Positions 36,302-46,061 of a stretch of 64,000 bases of DNA are shown here, piece after piece. Origin of the DNA: Hanamia caeni (lineage in GTDB: Bacteria > Bacteroidota > Bacteroidia > Chitinophagales > Chitinophagaceae). The stretch spans positions 558,001-622,000 of the forward strand of contig NZ_RJJR01000002.1 in the NCBI RefSeq assembly GCF_003721595.1, given 5' to 3'. Numbering within the stretch: position 1 is the first letter of the stretch; every line of letters starts with the position of its first letter. Position numbers and translations under genes: made by a program. The notes beneath the pieces are model-generated. The model saw only the letters and a program-made list of their open reading frames with translations, did not search any database and had not been told where the DNA came from.

Positions 36302-37735
36302 ATGGATAATGCTTGCGAAACAGTCTGGAATAATTGTCTCAATATTATAAAGGATATAGTTGAGTGGCAGCATTTCAAAACATGGTTCGAGCCGATTAGG
36401 CCTGTATTACTTAAAGAAAATATTTTGACCATCCAGGTGCCCAGCCAGTTTTTTTATGAATACATCGAAGAGCATTATGTGAATCTTTTGGCAAAGACTT
36501 TGAAAAGAGAATTAGGAAAGAATGCGCGGCTTGAATATCGCATTATGATGGATAGCGGCAACAGCAAAAACAAGCCGGTAACCATGGATGTGCCGGGGCA
36601 TGGGTACAAATCTTATTCAAACAACGAAATGGATTTCCCTTTGGTGATAACGAATCCTGTTAAGAACCCGTTTGTAATTCCGGGACTTAAAAAGATGCAG
36701 ATTGATCCGCAGCTAAATCCTTCCTATACATTTGATTCTTATATCGAAGGCAACTGTAACCGCGTGGCCAGGCGCGCCGGGAAAACTGTGGCCGAAAAAC
36801 CCGGGTCCACCTCTTTTAATCCATTAGTAATATATGGCGGCGTAGGGCTTGGAAAAACACACCTTGCACAGGCAATTGGGAATGAAGTAAAAAACCTGCA
36901 TAATAACAAGGTAGTCCTCTATGTGAGCTCTGAAAAATTTATTAACCAGTTTGTTGACCATGGCAGGAATAATGCTATTAATGACTTCATTCATTTTTAC
37001 CAGTTAATAGATGTCTTGATCATCGATGATATTCAATTCTTTAACAGGGCAGAAAAATCACAGGATGCTTTTTTTGCAATTTTTAATCACCTGCATCAGA
37101 GCGGAAAACAATTAGTGCTTACGACTGACAAACCACCCAAAGACCTTGAAGGCGTGCAGGAAAGATTGCTTAGCCGGTTTCGTTGGGGATTAAGCGCGGA
37201 CCTTCAAATTCCGGATTATGAAACAAAAATTGAGATTCTGGAACAAAAGATGAAAACGGATGGCCTTGAAATGCCAAAGGAGGTGGTGAAATACATAGCC
37301 TATAATATTCAAAATAATATTCGTGAACTGGAAGGCGCTTTAATTTGCCTGTTGGCACAATCTTCGCTGAATAAAAGGGAAATTGATCTTGATTTGACTA
37401 AAAAAGTTTTAAGGAATTTCATAAAATCTTCTTCCAAAGAAATCACGATAGATACCATTCAAAAAATGGTGTGCGATTACTTTAATGTACCGTACGAAAA
37501 ATTGCTTCAAAAAACGAGAAAACGTGAAATTGTGCAGGCACGCCAGATTACGATGTTTTTGGCTAAAGCATTCACAAAAAATTCATTGAAAACTATTGGT
37601 GAGCATTTTGGCGGAAGAGATCATACTACTGTCATCCATAGTTGCCAAACCGTAAAAGATTTGATGGATACGGATGTGCTGTTTAAAGAAAGCGTAATCG
37701 AGCTTCAGCAAAAAGTGCAATTGGCTGCGATGTAA
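36302..37735 (+). CDS. dnaA: Chromosomal replication initiator DnaA
   Basis: 477 residues, all four domains. Domain I is at the N-terminus (VWNNCLNIIKDIVEWQHFKTWFEPI), the AAA+ domain has Walker A GGVGLGKTH at 179-187 and Walker B LIIDDIQFF at 239-247, and the domain IV signature GGRDHTTVIHS is at 437-447. DnaA opens the replication origin. The preceding AT-rich gap with DnaA-box-like sites suggests autoregulation. A copy of the 34-bp element lies downstream in reverse orientation. Confidence 0.97.
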   Translation: MDNACETVWNNCLNIIKDIVEWQHFKTWFEPIRPVLLKENILTIQVPSQFFYEYIEEHYVNLLAKTLKRELGKNARLEYRIMMDSGNSKNKPVTMDVPGHGYKSYSNNEMDFPLVITNPVKNPFVIPGLKKMQIDPQLNPSYTFDSYIEGNCNRVARRAGKTVAEKPGSTSFNPLVIYGGVGLGKTHLAQAIGNEVKNLHNNKVVLYVSSEKFINQFVDHGRNNAINDFIHFYQLIDVLIIDDIQFFNRAEKSQDAFFAIFNHLHQSGKQLVLTTDKPPKDLEGVQERLLSRFRWGLSADLQIPDYETKIEILEQKMKTDGLEMPKEVVKYIAYNIQNNIRELEGALICLLAQSSLNKREIDLDLTKKVLRNFIKSSSKEITIDTIQKMVCDYFNVPYEKLLQKTRKREIVQARQITMFLAKAFTKNSLKTIGEHFGGRDHTTVIHSCQTVKDLMDTDVLFKESVIELQQKVQLAAM

Positions 37736-37790
37736 AATTATTCTTAGCTTTTACTTTGCTATTTCTTTCACATGGATTTGTTCGATTGAT

Positions 37791-37824
37791 AAAACCAGAT
37801 TTAAAACTATTTATTGCTTTACTG
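37791..37824 (-). repeat. Dispersed 34-bp intergenic element, copy 6
   Basis: On the minus strand it begins CAGTAAAGCAATAAATAG; the right half (TTTAAATCTGGTTTT) is diverged. It lies between dnaA and the S10 peptidase gene. Confidence 0.6.
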
Positions 37825-37877
37825 TAATTTCTTTAGATAATTATAAACAAGATTTGTAATTAAGTAACATCACTTTT

Positions 37878-39431
37878 ATGATACTAAAAAAAACTGTGTT
37901 TTGTTTTGCATTGCTGGTTGCAAACGGGTTCACTTCTTTTTCCCAAAATAAAAAAGAAAACACGACGGTAAAAATTAATATTGAAAAAGACACCGTAGTT
38001 AATTATAAAAAGCCTCATACATCCGTGACAGAAAATTCTGTTTCTGTGGAAGGGAAACGTATTAATTATAAGGCTGTTGCCGGGATGCTTATTTTAAAAA
38101 ATAAGGTGGATTCGCCAACACTAAGTATGTCTTATGTTGCTTATTTCCAAAGTGATGTGAGGGATGCATCCACAAGGCCTCTTACTTTTATCTACAACGG
38201 AGGCCCCGGAAGCTCTACTATATGGCTTCACATGGGTGCATGGGGACCGCAAAGGGTTTATCTAAAAGATACTTCACGAACCAAAGCTCCCTATAAAACC
38301 ATAAACAACGATTATAGCCTTTTGGATGTGAGTGATTTAGTTTTTATCGATGCGCCGGGAACGGGTTTTGGCGAAGTAATAACGAAAGAAAGAGGGGGAG
38401 CCGGAGAAAATAAAGATTTTTTTGGCATCGACCAGGACGCACGCGCATTCCGTGATTTTATCACTCAGTTTTTATCGCAATATAACCGGTGGAATTCGCC
38501 CAAATTTCTTTTTGGTGAAAGCTATGGTACCCTGAGATCCGCAGCAGTAGCCGACCTTCTTCAAAATGATGGAGTGGGGCTCAACGGTGTAATTTTACTT
38601 TCTCAATTGCTGACCTACGCAAACATGAGTGATATAGCCCGCGATAATCCTGGCAATGATCAGCCCTTTGTTTTGGCATTGCCCTCAATGGCAGCTACGG
38701 CATGGTATCATCATAAGTTGCCTCAGCAGCCCGAAAAGCTGGAGCCCTTCCTGAAAGAAGTAGAAGAATTTGCCTTAAATGAATACTCCATTGCGTTGCG
38801 AAAGGGCGCTATAATTGATTCAAATTATTTTAACCAGATTGCTGAAAAATTGCATAACTATACCGGGTTATCCGTAAAATATTTACGCAAAGCAAATTTA
38901 AGAGTCACCGGGCCTCAATTTGAACATGAGCTTCTCGGAGACGAAAGTAAAATAACAGGCAGGCTTGATTCCAGGTTTTCAGGAAGTGCTATGAACCCGC
39001 TTGCAGAAACACCCCGCTATGACCCAATGGATTCTTATATTGACGCGGCGTTTACGGCCACCTTCAACAACTATGTGAGGTCTGAATTAAATTTTGGAAA
39101 GGGGATGAAATACAAAACGTTTGGAAATGTTAGCCCGTGGGATATGAAGAGAAGCGGGTATGTAGGTTTTCCGAATGTGATGAACGACCTGGCGCATGCC
39201 ATGGTTTACAACCCCGACTTAAAAGTAATGCTCAATATGGGATATTTTGATTTAGGCACTCCCTATTTTGAAGGCGTGTATGAAATGCGTCATCTTCCTA
39301 TGCCTTTTAACCTGCAAAAAAATATAGAATACGATTATTATTGGTCGGGCCATATGGTGTACCTGCATCCTGAATCACTTAAGCAATTGCATGATAATGT
39401 GGCAAAGTTTATTCAATCAGCACATGAGTAA
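37878..39431 (+). CDS. Secreted S10-family serine carboxypeptidase
   Basis: 517 residues with a signal peptide (MILKKTVFCFALLVANGFTSFS-Q). S10 features: oxyanion segment NGGPGSS at 107-113, nucleophile Ser215 in GESYG, Asp458 and His492 (GHMVY) to complete the triad. It should remove C-terminal residues from peptides in the periplasm or outside. No operon partner; it converges with the TA pair that follows. Confidence 0.92.
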   Translation: MILKKTVFCFALLVANGFTSFSQNKKENTTVKINIEKDTVVNYKKPHTSVTENSVSVEGKRINYKAVAGMLILKNKVDSPTLSMSYVAYFQSDVRDASTRPLTFIYNGGPGSSTIWLHMGAWGPQRVYLKDTSRTKAPYKTINNDYSLLDVSDLVFIDAPGTGFGEVITKERGGAGENKDFFGIDQDARAFRDFITQFLSQYNRWNSPKFLFGESYGTLRSAAVADLLQNDGVGLNGVILLSQLLTYANMSDIARDNPGNDQPFVLALPSMAATAWYHHKLPQQPEKLEPFLKEVEEFALNEYSIALRKGAIIDSNYFNQIAEKLHNYTGLSVKYLRKANLRVTGPQFEHELLGDESKITGRLDSRFSGSAMNPLAETPRYDPMDSYIDAAFTATFNNYVRSELNFGKGMKYKTFGNVSPWDMKRSGYVGFPNVMNDLAHAMVYNPDLKVMLNMGYFDLGTPYFEGVYEMRHLPMPFNLQKNIEYDYYWSGHMVYLHPESLKQLHDNVAKFIQSAHE

Positions 39432-39444
39432 TAGACAGAAAAAT

Positions 39445-39711
39445 TTAAGGGAAATAGCGATAGATTTCTTTTCTATTCATGATTCGGCTTAATTTAATTA
39501 AGTTATCTTCAAGAATGAAACCGATACGATAATCACCCATTTTTATTCTGTAAGCGGATTTAAAACCTTTCAACTTTTTAATATTATTAATTTCCGAAGG
39601 TTTCGAAACTTTTTGTAACTCTTCGATTATGTCAGCTAATCTTAATTGCATTTTTGGGGAAAGCTCCTTTTCTGTATCTTTTTCAAATTGCTTAGTGATA
39701 ATGACATCCAT
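39445..39711 (-). CDS. RelE/ParE-family toxin
   Basis: 88 residues of the RelE/ParE fold: MDVIITKQFEKDTEKELSPK, then INNIKKLKGFKSAYRIKMGDYRIGFILEDN and LSRIMNRKEIYRYFP. The YRIKMGDYRIGF strand and terminal R-x-x-x-Y-R-Y are typical of mRNA-cleaving members. Its start codon overlaps the stop of the antitoxin gene, the usual TA arrangement. Confidence 0.88.
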   Translation of the reverse strand: MDVIITKQFEKDTEKELSPKMQLRLADIIEELQKVSKPSEINNIKKLKGFKSAYRIKMGDYRIGFILEDNLIKLSRIMNRKEIYRYFP

Positions 39712-39908
39712 CAGTTTCGAAGCTTATTTAAAAATGTATTTGTATCAATAACTTCATTGTAGTTAGTTTCCGTCATTAATTTAATTAATACGATATCTTC
39801 CTTTGCTTCATCCGTTAATAAGCGGCTCTTTATTTTATTTTGTTTCAAAAAAGACTGGACCAATTCAATTTCTTTTGCGTCTTTTGTTTGAATAATTAAA
39901 GTTTCCAT
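39711..39908 (-). CDS. Antitoxin partner of the RelE/ParE toxin
   Basis: 65 residues, acidic-basic mixed, mostly helical, with no recognisable DNA-binding motif of the RHH or HTH type. I identify it by its place: it precedes and overlaps the toxin gene by one base. The N-terminal LIIQTKDAKEIELVQSFLKQNKIKSRLL resembles small antitoxins common in Bacteroidota. Confidence 0.78.
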   Translation of the reverse strand: METLIIQTKDAKEIELVQSFLKQNKIKSRLLTDEAKEDIVLIKLMTETNYNEVIDTNTFLNKLRN

Positions 39909-39992
39909 ATCGATCTATTTATCCAAATTTACGCTTATTATGTATTAATAAGAATCCAGCTTATTTCTCGGTTCACTGTCAAATTCTTACTT

Positions 39993-41663
39993 CTAGAAAT
40001 TATAATCTCTTCGTGCGGCGTTCCATCTTATTCCTATATTAAATGAATTGGAATTTTCAAGACCGGTATATTTTCTGAAAAGCAAACTGCCTTCAATGAA
40101 AAGGTTTTCTTTAAACTCGTAAGAAAGGCTCAGCAAGGCATTCAGGCATTTCACCTGTTGGCCGTCTCCGATATAATATCCGTAATCTTTAAAGCGTGAA
40201 GTGTATAATTCAAATGGATTTGATCCAAAATTTAATCCCAATGAATCGAGCCCTTGCTTGTAATAAATAGCACGCGCATCAACATACCATTTTGGTGCAG
40301 GCTGATATTTTAGAACGCCGACCCATTCCTGGAAGTTAGCGCCTAAGGGATGGGCAAGCGGCTGATTATAATGAGTGTAATTGGCAACGGAGTCATTATG
40401 TGAATACGTGAAAGGCCTTACCCGATTGGTTTCCAATTGCAAATCAAGGTTTTTAATATTGAACGCATCCACATATTTTGCGCCAAGCTGATAGCCATAT
40501 TTATTGGCCCAATAACCGTTATTTTTTACAATTTCATGAACATGAAATTCGTCCAAAAGCAATTGTCCGTAAAACTGGAAATGATGAGCGGCATTAGCTT
40601 TAAAATCTATTCCTGCCAAAGCATTGTCCGGGCTTCCGATGGTTCCTTCTACGTGGCGAAGAAAAATGATAGGATTTAAGTATTCAAAATCAAACCGGTT
40701 TTTTCTGCCAAAAACCACGCCTTCAAATAATCCTACATTTAATGATTTGCCGATATTGATGCTTAAATGATGCATCGCTGCATATTTACGGTCTAATAAG
40801 TTATCGCCTGTCTTATTAAATTGCGGCATCAACTCCATAAACAAATTTTCATAATCAAACTTCCAGATCTTCGTATTCAGTTTCAGGAATAAATAACTAT
40901 CGCCAAAATCGCTCAGGAAGAGGCTTCTGTATCCGTTACCGATAAAATTTTTGTCGTAGCCAAATTGAACATCAATGTATTTGGTCACGTTGAAAGTGAG
41001 ATAGCCTCTTCCGTCAAAATAATCAAACCCATTGTTTTTAAATTTTTTATAGAAGCCCACTCCCGGGACGGCATTAAATTCAGCTACACGGTTTTCAAAA
41101 AAAGAAGGACCGCGTTCCTGGTTGTCAGTAATGGTGGTTGAAAAGCCGATTTTATTGGCAATTCGACCACGCAAGGTAACGCCGCGTTTGTTATAATAAA
41201 GGCTTTGTGAGTTTCCTGATTCGCCGCCAATTTGCAGGTCCAGCACGGGATTCACTGCAAGAAAAAAATCTTTCGTATCTACTTCCAACAGGTTAGGTTT
41301 CGTGGTATAAAAAGTATTCCACAAAGATTTTTTACTTTGAAAACTTTCTTTAGAACCTGTTACCCATTCTGAATTATCCATTAAAACTGAGTGCAAATTG
41401 TATTCATCGATGGAAGTCAAATTAATTTTTGAACCCATTTCCTTATTTACACTGTCAATATATTCTGCTTCCTGAACCACAGACCTGCGGCTGTACGGCT
41501 TCTGGGTAGAAAAATTTAGTTCTGTATTTTGGCAGTTTTTAATTTCGAGGCGGTCAAGAATGTGGTATTGTTTTGATCCTTCAGGGAGGTAGGTAGTTTG
41601 AGCGAAAATAAAAGCGGGGTAAAAAAATAGAAACAGAGTTATTACTCTTTTTATATTTTGCAT
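39993..41663 (-). CDS. Outer-membrane barrel protein, Wzi/RemB-like
   Basis: 556 residues with a signal peptide (ends FIFA-Q). The rest is rich in alternating hydrophobic strands and aromatic residues ending in F, as in outer-membrane barrels. The segment GRGYLTFNVTKYIDVQFGYDKNFIGNGYRSLFLSDFGDSYLFLKL resembles the capsule-assembly Wzi and RemB gliding-associated proteins. The RemB-versus-Wzi choice is uncertain. It is divergent from pyrC with only 32 bp between start codons. Confidence 0.7.
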   Translation of the reverse strand: MQNIKRVITLFLFFYPAFIFAQTTYLPEGSKQYHILDRLEIKNCQNTELNFSTQKPYSRRSVVQEAEYIDSVNKEMGSKINLTSIDEYNLHSVLMDNSEWVTGSKESFQSKKSLWNTFYTTKPNLLEVDTKDFFLAVNPVLDLQIGGESGNSQSLYYNKRGVTLRGRIANKIGFSTTITDNQERGPSFFENRVAEFNAVPGVGFYKKFKNNGFDYFDGRGYLTFNVTKYIDVQFGYDKNFIGNGYRSLFLSDFGDSYLFLKLNTKIWKFDYENLFMELMPQFNKTGDNLLDRKYAAMHHLSINIGKSLNVGLFEGVVFGRKNRFDFEYLNPIIFLRHVEGTIGSPDNALAGIDFKANAAHHFQFYGQLLLDEFHVHEIVKNNGYWANKYGYQLGAKYVDAFNIKNLDLQLETNRVRPFTYSHNDSVANYTHYNQPLAHPLGANFQEWVGVLKYQPAPKWYVDARAIYYKQGLDSLGLNFGSNPFELYTSRFKDYGYYIGDGQQVKCLNALLSLSYEFKENLFIEGSLLFRKYTGLENSNSFNIGIRWNAARRDYNF

Positions 41664-41706
41664 CGGGTTAAGTATTATTGATTAAATTTCAAGGTATGCA
41701 AAATTA
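41652..41706. promoter_or_regulatory. Overlapping divergent promoter region of pyrC and the Wzi/RemB-like gene
   Basis: On the minus strand TAATTTTG (41699-41706) matches the Bacteroidota -7 box TAnnTTTG and lies inside the first codons of pyrC, 36 bp before the other gene's start. On the plus strand TATATTTTG (41652-41660) lies inside the first codons of that gene, 36 bp before the pyrC ATG. No clear -33 boxes. Confidence 0.45.
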
Positions 41707-43063
41707 TCTTTTTAAAAATATATCCATAGTAAATGAAAACAATATTTCTGAGAAGGATATTTATATAAAAAACGGGCGAATTGAAAGAATTGACAATTCT
41801 GTTTCGGTAAAAGAAAAAGTTTCAGAAATAAATGGTGAAGGGCAGCATTTATTTCCCGGAGTGATAGACGACCAGGTTCATTTTCGAGAGCCTGGATTAA
41901 CACACAAGGCCAATATCTACACCGAAAGCAAAGCGGCGGTAGCAGGCGGGGTTACCTCGTTTATGGAAATGCCCAACACGATTCCCAATGCGCTTACCCA
42001 CGAGCTTCTGGAAAATAAATACAACATCGCCAAACAAAGTTCACTGGCTAATTATTCATTCTTTATGGGCGTGAGCAATGACAATGCCGATGAAGTATTA
42101 AAAATGAATAAGAGAAAAAATGATGTTTGCGGGGTTAAAATTTTTATGGGTTCAAGTACGGGAAATATGCTGGTGGATAGCGAACCTGCGCTGCATAAAA
42201 TTTTCAGTGAAAGCGAGTTGCTGATCGCCACTCATTGCGAAGATGAAAAAATCATAAAAGAAAACTACAAAAACCTTAAAGCAATAAAGCCCGATCTTCA
42301 GCCATCAGACCATCCTGTAATCAGGGATGTAAATGCCTGCTTTACATCTTCATCCTTTGCCGCATCGCTGGCAAAAAAATACAACAGCCGCTTGCATATT
42401 CTTCATATTACTACCGCAAAAGAGCTGGAATTATTTACTAATGAAATTCCTTTAAAACAAAAAAGAATTACTGCAGAAGTCTGCGTCCACCATCTGCACT
42501 TTACTGCTGACGATTATGAAAAACTGGGCTATCTAATTAAATGTAACCCGGCCATCAAATCCGCAGAAAATAAAGAAGCGCTCTGGAAAGGCTTGCTGGA
42601 TAACCATTTGGACGTAATTGCCACGGATCATGCGCCACATACTTTGGAAGAAAAGCAAGGCCCTTATGAAAATGCGAAAGCCGGGTTGCCTTTGGTTCAA
42701 CACCCATTGCTTTTGATGTTATCTTATTATAAAGAAGGAAAGTTGTCTTTAGAAAAAATTGCTGAGAAAATGAGCCATGCTGTTGCAGACTGTTTTAATA
42801 TAAAAGACAGAGGATTCATCCGCGAAGGATATTTTGCTGATTTGGTGATGGTGAATCTGAATCAATCCTTTACTGTAAAAAAGGAAAATATTTTATATAA
42901 ATGTGGCTGGAGCCCGCTTTCAGGAACTACATTTCCTGCAGCTATAACGCATACTTTCGTAAATGGAAATTGCGTGTTTGCAAATGAGGCAAATGAGAGC
43001 AGTTTATGGAATATAACTTTTGATGAATCTAACAAGGGGCAAAGATTGTTGTTTAATTTTTAA
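41696..43063 (+). CDS. pyrC: Dihydroorotase
   Basis: I take the ATG at 41696 (MQNYLFKNISIVN); the frame opens six codons earlier only from a TTG. Type I dihydroorotase motifs are intact: DDQVHFREPG, the GVKIFMG segment with the carboxylated lysine, ATHCEDE, LHILHITTA and IATDHAPHT. It closes carbamoyl-aspartate to dihydroorotate in pyrimidine synthesis. It is divergent from the Wzi/RemB-like gene, 32 bp away. Confidence 0.93.
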   Translation: MQNYLFKNISIVNENNISEKDIYIKNGRIERIDNSVSVKEKVSEINGEGQHLFPGVIDDQVHFREPGLTHKANIYTESKAAVAGGVTSFMEMPNTIPNALTHELLENKYNIAKQSSLANYSFFMGVSNDNADEVLKMNKRKNDVCGVKIFMGSSTGNMLVDSEPALHKIFSESELLIATHCEDEKIIKENYKNLKAIKPDLQPSDHPVIRDVNACFTSSSFAASLAKKYNSRLHILHITTAKELELFTNEIPLKQKRITAEVCVHHLHFTADDYEKLGYLIKCNPAIKSAENKEALWKGLLDNHLDVIATDHAPHTLEEKQGPYENAKAGLPLVQHPLLLMLSYYKEGKLSLEKIAEKMSHAVADCFNIKDRGFIREGYFADLVMVNLNQSFTVKKENILYKCGWSPLSGTTFPAAITHTFVNGNCVFANEANESSLWNITFDESNKGQRLLFNF

Positions 43064-43074
43064 ATTACTCTTTA

Positions 43075-43108
43075 CAGTAAAGCCATAAATATCCGGAATT
43101 TTTATTTT
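43075..43108 (+). repeat. Dispersed 34-bp intergenic element, copy 7
   Basis: Begins CAGTAAAGCCATAAATA and ends GGAATTTTTATTTT, followed by G. It lies 31 bp before the MutS-like gene in the same orientation. Confidence 0.85.
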
Positions 43109-43138
43109 GAATAGCGGCTTTATCAAAATTCAGATTGA

Positions 43139-44455
43139 ATGGAAACAGACAAAACCACGCTAAATGACCTCTCTATTTTTAACAGCGAAGAAGAATTTTC
43201 GGTTTTTAATAAATTGAATCTTACCAGAACAACGGGTGGCCGGGAAAGGTTACGTTATATTTTCACCCATTCTTTAAATGACATTGAATCCATCAAAAAC
43301 GTACAGGAAACTTTAAAGCTCATCGTCCGGGAGCAGCAACAGTGGCCACTTTCAATAAGCAATGGCACGGTGCTTATGATTTACAAATTTTACGAAAGCT
43401 CTATAGACGATCCACCATCGAGACCTACGCCAATAACTGCAGCAATGTATAAATTATTACATGGCCCAGATTTTTCGTTGATAAAATATTCTGTTGGGCA
43501 TGCTTTTGAATTCATAAAAGGAATGAAAAAGATTGTTTCGATTTTTTTGACGGATAATGTGCCATTGAATTTAAAAAGGCTGTTAGAAAAAGCAGAAGTT
43601 TTGATTTTAAAATCACAATTTCAGATTGTTATTGACAATGAGAAGCCGGAAGATCTTTCTAACACACAAATGCTGGCATTTGGATACTATATCCGTTATC
43701 ATTATAAACAAAATTTTTTTGAGCTTATAGAAATTTATTCGCAGTTAGATGCATGGTATGGTATGGCCATGGCAGTGAAAGAATATAAATTGTCGTTTCC
43801 TGTTTTCCTTTCAACTGAAGAACCTGTGCTGGATGCAAAAAAATTGTATCATATTTTATTGAAAGATCCGGTGGCTTACGATGTGGCATTAAATCAAAAT
43901 CATAATTTCATTTTTTTAACCGGCGCCAACATGGCCGGTAAGAGTACATTTATAAAGTCCGTAGGCAGTGCGGTTTTCCTGGCACATATTGGCTTGGGTG
44001 TACCTGCAGAATCAATGCGACTTTCTTTGTTTGATGGCTTGCTAAGCAACATAAATGTGGTAGATAATATTTCAAAAGGTGAAAGCTTTTTTTACAATGA
44101 GGTACAGCGCGTAAAAAATACCATTATCAAGGTAAATGATAAAAGAAAATGGCTAATCCTGATTGATGAATTATTTAAAGGAACCAACGTGCAGGATGCA
44201 ATGAAATGCAGCACTGTGGTGGTAGAGGGCCTTATCAAAATAAAAAAGTCTTTATTTATTTTGTCAACCCATCTTTATGAAATCGGCGAAAGCCTGAAAG
44301 GCTATCCAAATATTGATTTTAAATATTTTGAAACGGAGGTCACTGATGATAAACTCGTCTTTAATTATAATTTAAAAAACGGCGTAAGCAGCGACAGGCT
44401 TGGATACCTGATTTTGAAAAGAGAAAAAGTGATTGAATTGCTGGAAAATCTGTGA
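43139..44455 (+). CDS. Short MutS-family ATPase
   Basis: 438 residues. The C-terminal half is a MutS domain V: Walker A GANMAGKS at 262-269 and Walker B with the DELFKGTN signature near 344. The N-terminal half is a clamp/lever-like helical part; the mismatch-binding domain I of MutS and the Smr/KOW parts of MutS2 are absent. This short form is common in Bacteroidota and its role in repair or recombination is not established. It is flanked by pyrC and comM on the same strand. Confidence 0.87.
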   Translation: METDKTTLNDLSIFNSEEEFSVFNKLNLTRTTGGRERLRYIFTHSLNDIESIKNVQETLKLIVREQQQWPLSISNGTVLMIYKFYESSIDDPPSRPTPITAAMYKLLHGPDFSLIKYSVGHAFEFIKGMKKIVSIFLTDNVPLNLKRLLEKAEVLILKSQFQIVIDNEKPEDLSNTQMLAFGYYIRYHYKQNFFELIEIYSQLDAWYGMAMAVKEYKLSFPVFLSTEEPVLDAKKLYHILLKDPVAYDVALNQNHNFIFLTGANMAGKSTFIKSVGSAVFLAHIGLGVPAESMRLSLFDGLLSNINVVDNISKGESFFYNEVQRVKNTIIKVNDKRKWLILIDELFKGTNVQDAMKCSTVVVEGLIKIKKSLFILSTHLYEIGESLKGYPNIDFKYFETEVTDDKLVFNYNLKNGVSSDRLGYLILKREKVIELLENL

Positions 44456-44519
44456 TTCTGTTTATTCGGTCTGAAAAGAAATATTTTTTCTGTAATTTCA
44501 TTCCACTAATTAATTCTTC

Positions 44520-46061
44520 ATGTTAGTCAAAACTTTCGGCAGCGCTGTTTATGGGGTAGAAGCTATAACTATCACAGTAGAAGTAAATGTAACCGGTGGA
44601 AAATATACCACCATTGTGGGCCTTGCAGATAATGCCGTAAAAGAAAGCCTGGAGCGCATGGAAAGCGCTATCAAGGCTAATGGCTATCATTATCCAAGAA
44701 CAAAAGTAGTGGTGAATCTTGCGCCTGCGGATATCCGCAAAAGCGGTACTGCCTTCGATTTGCCGATTGCAATGGCTACGCTTGGTGCCAGCGAGCAATT
44801 GGAGAATGCGGAAAAACTTACTGACTACGTTATTATGGGAGAGCTGAGTCTTGATGGCGCTATTCGCCCCATCAAAGGCGCGTTACCTATTGCGATACAG
44901 GCAAGGAAAGAAGAATTTAAAGGTTTGATTCTGCCGAAAGAAAATGCACGGGAAGCAGCGATGGTAAATAAGCTGAAAGTATATGGCGTAAGCCACATCA
45001 ACGATGTGATCGATTTTTTTATTGATGAAAATTCGATTCAACCCACCGTCGTAAATACGCGTGAAGAATTTGCCAATGCGCAAAGTGATTTTGAAATAGA
45101 TTTTTGTGATGTAAAAGGACAGGAAAATATTAAGCGTGCATTGGAAATAGCAGCGGCAGGCGGCCATAATGCGATATTAATTGGCCCACCCGGTGCTGGT
45201 AAAACGATGCTGGCCAAGCGTTTGCCAACTATTCTTCCACCGCTTACTTTGCAGGAAGCTTTGGAAACTACTAAAATTCACAGCGTTGCCGGGAAACTTC
45301 CCGAGAATGCAACTTTAATTTCAAAACGGCCATTTCGTTCGCCGCATCATACGATTTCTGATGTGGCTTTAGTCGGTGGCGGTGGAATGCCGCAGCCCGG
45401 AGAAATTTCTCTCGCACATAATGGCGTTTTGTTTTTAGATGAATTGCCCGAATTCAAAAGAACCGTTTTGGAAGTGATGCGCCAGCCGATGGAAGAAAGA
45501 AAAGTTACGATTTCGCGGGCAAAAGTGGCGCTGGATTTTCCATCCAGCTTTATGCTCGTCGCTTCAATGAATCCTTGTCCGTGCGGCTATTACAATCACC
45601 CTGAAAAGGAATGCAGTTGCCCCGCGGGCGCTGTTCAAAAATACCTGAATAAAATTTCCGGGCCTTTGCTCGACAGGATTGATTTGCATGTGGAAGTAAC
45701 GCCCGTTGCTTTCAGCGAATTATCGTCAACTCAAAATTTTGAAAAATCGGAGAGTATCCGCGAGCGTGTAATCAAAGCGAGGGAAAGGCAGGCTGAAAGA
45801 TATAAAGACAACCCTGGCGTGTATTGCAACGCACAAATGAGCAGCAAAATGCTCAAAGAAATTTGTGTGATTTCCCAGGTCGGATCCAATCTTTTGAAAG
45901 TGGCAATGGAAAAATTAAATCTTTCTGCGCGTGCTTACGACCGCATTTTAAAAGTGAGCAGAACCATTGCTGATCTTGCCGGCAGTGATGAAATAAAACC
46001 AGAACACCTCGCAGAAGCTATTCAATACCGCAGTCTTGACAGGGAAGGATGGGCGGGGTGA
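44520..46061 (+). CDS. comM: YifB/ComM family Mg chelatase-like AAA ATPase
   Basis: 513 residues. An N-terminal Lon-protease-like fold (KTFGSAVYGVEAITITVEVNVTGG) precedes the AAA+ domain with Walker A GPPGAGKT at 222-229, LPEFKRTVLEVMRQP, and the zinc-binding loop NPCPCGYY...CSC. ComM acts as a helicase that extends branch migration during natural transformation. Its 3' end overlaps the minus-strand RelE-type toxin gene by 40 bp. Confidence 0.93.
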   Translation: MLVKTFGSAVYGVEAITITVEVNVTGGKYTTIVGLADNAVKESLERMESAIKANGYHYPRTKVVVNLAPADIRKSGTAFDLPIAMATLGASEQLENAEKLTDYVIMGELSLDGAIRPIKGALPIAIQARKEEFKGLILPKENAREAAMVNKLKVYGVSHINDVIDFFIDENSIQPTVVNTREEFANAQSDFEIDFCDVKGQENIKRALEIAAAGGHNAILIGPPGAGKTMLAKRLPTILPPLTLQEALETTKIHSVAGKLPENATLISKRPFRSPHHTISDVALVGGGGMPQPGEISLAHNGVLFLDELPEFKRTVLEVMRQPMEERKVTISRAKVALDFPSSFMLVASMNPCPCGYYNHPEKECSCPAGAVQKYLNKISGPLLDRIDLHVEVTPVAFSELSSTQNFEKSESIRERVIKARERQAERYKDNPGVYCNAQMSSKMLKEICVISQVGSNLLKVAMEKLNLSARAYDRILKVSRTIADLAGSDEIKPEHLAEAIQYRSLDREGWAG

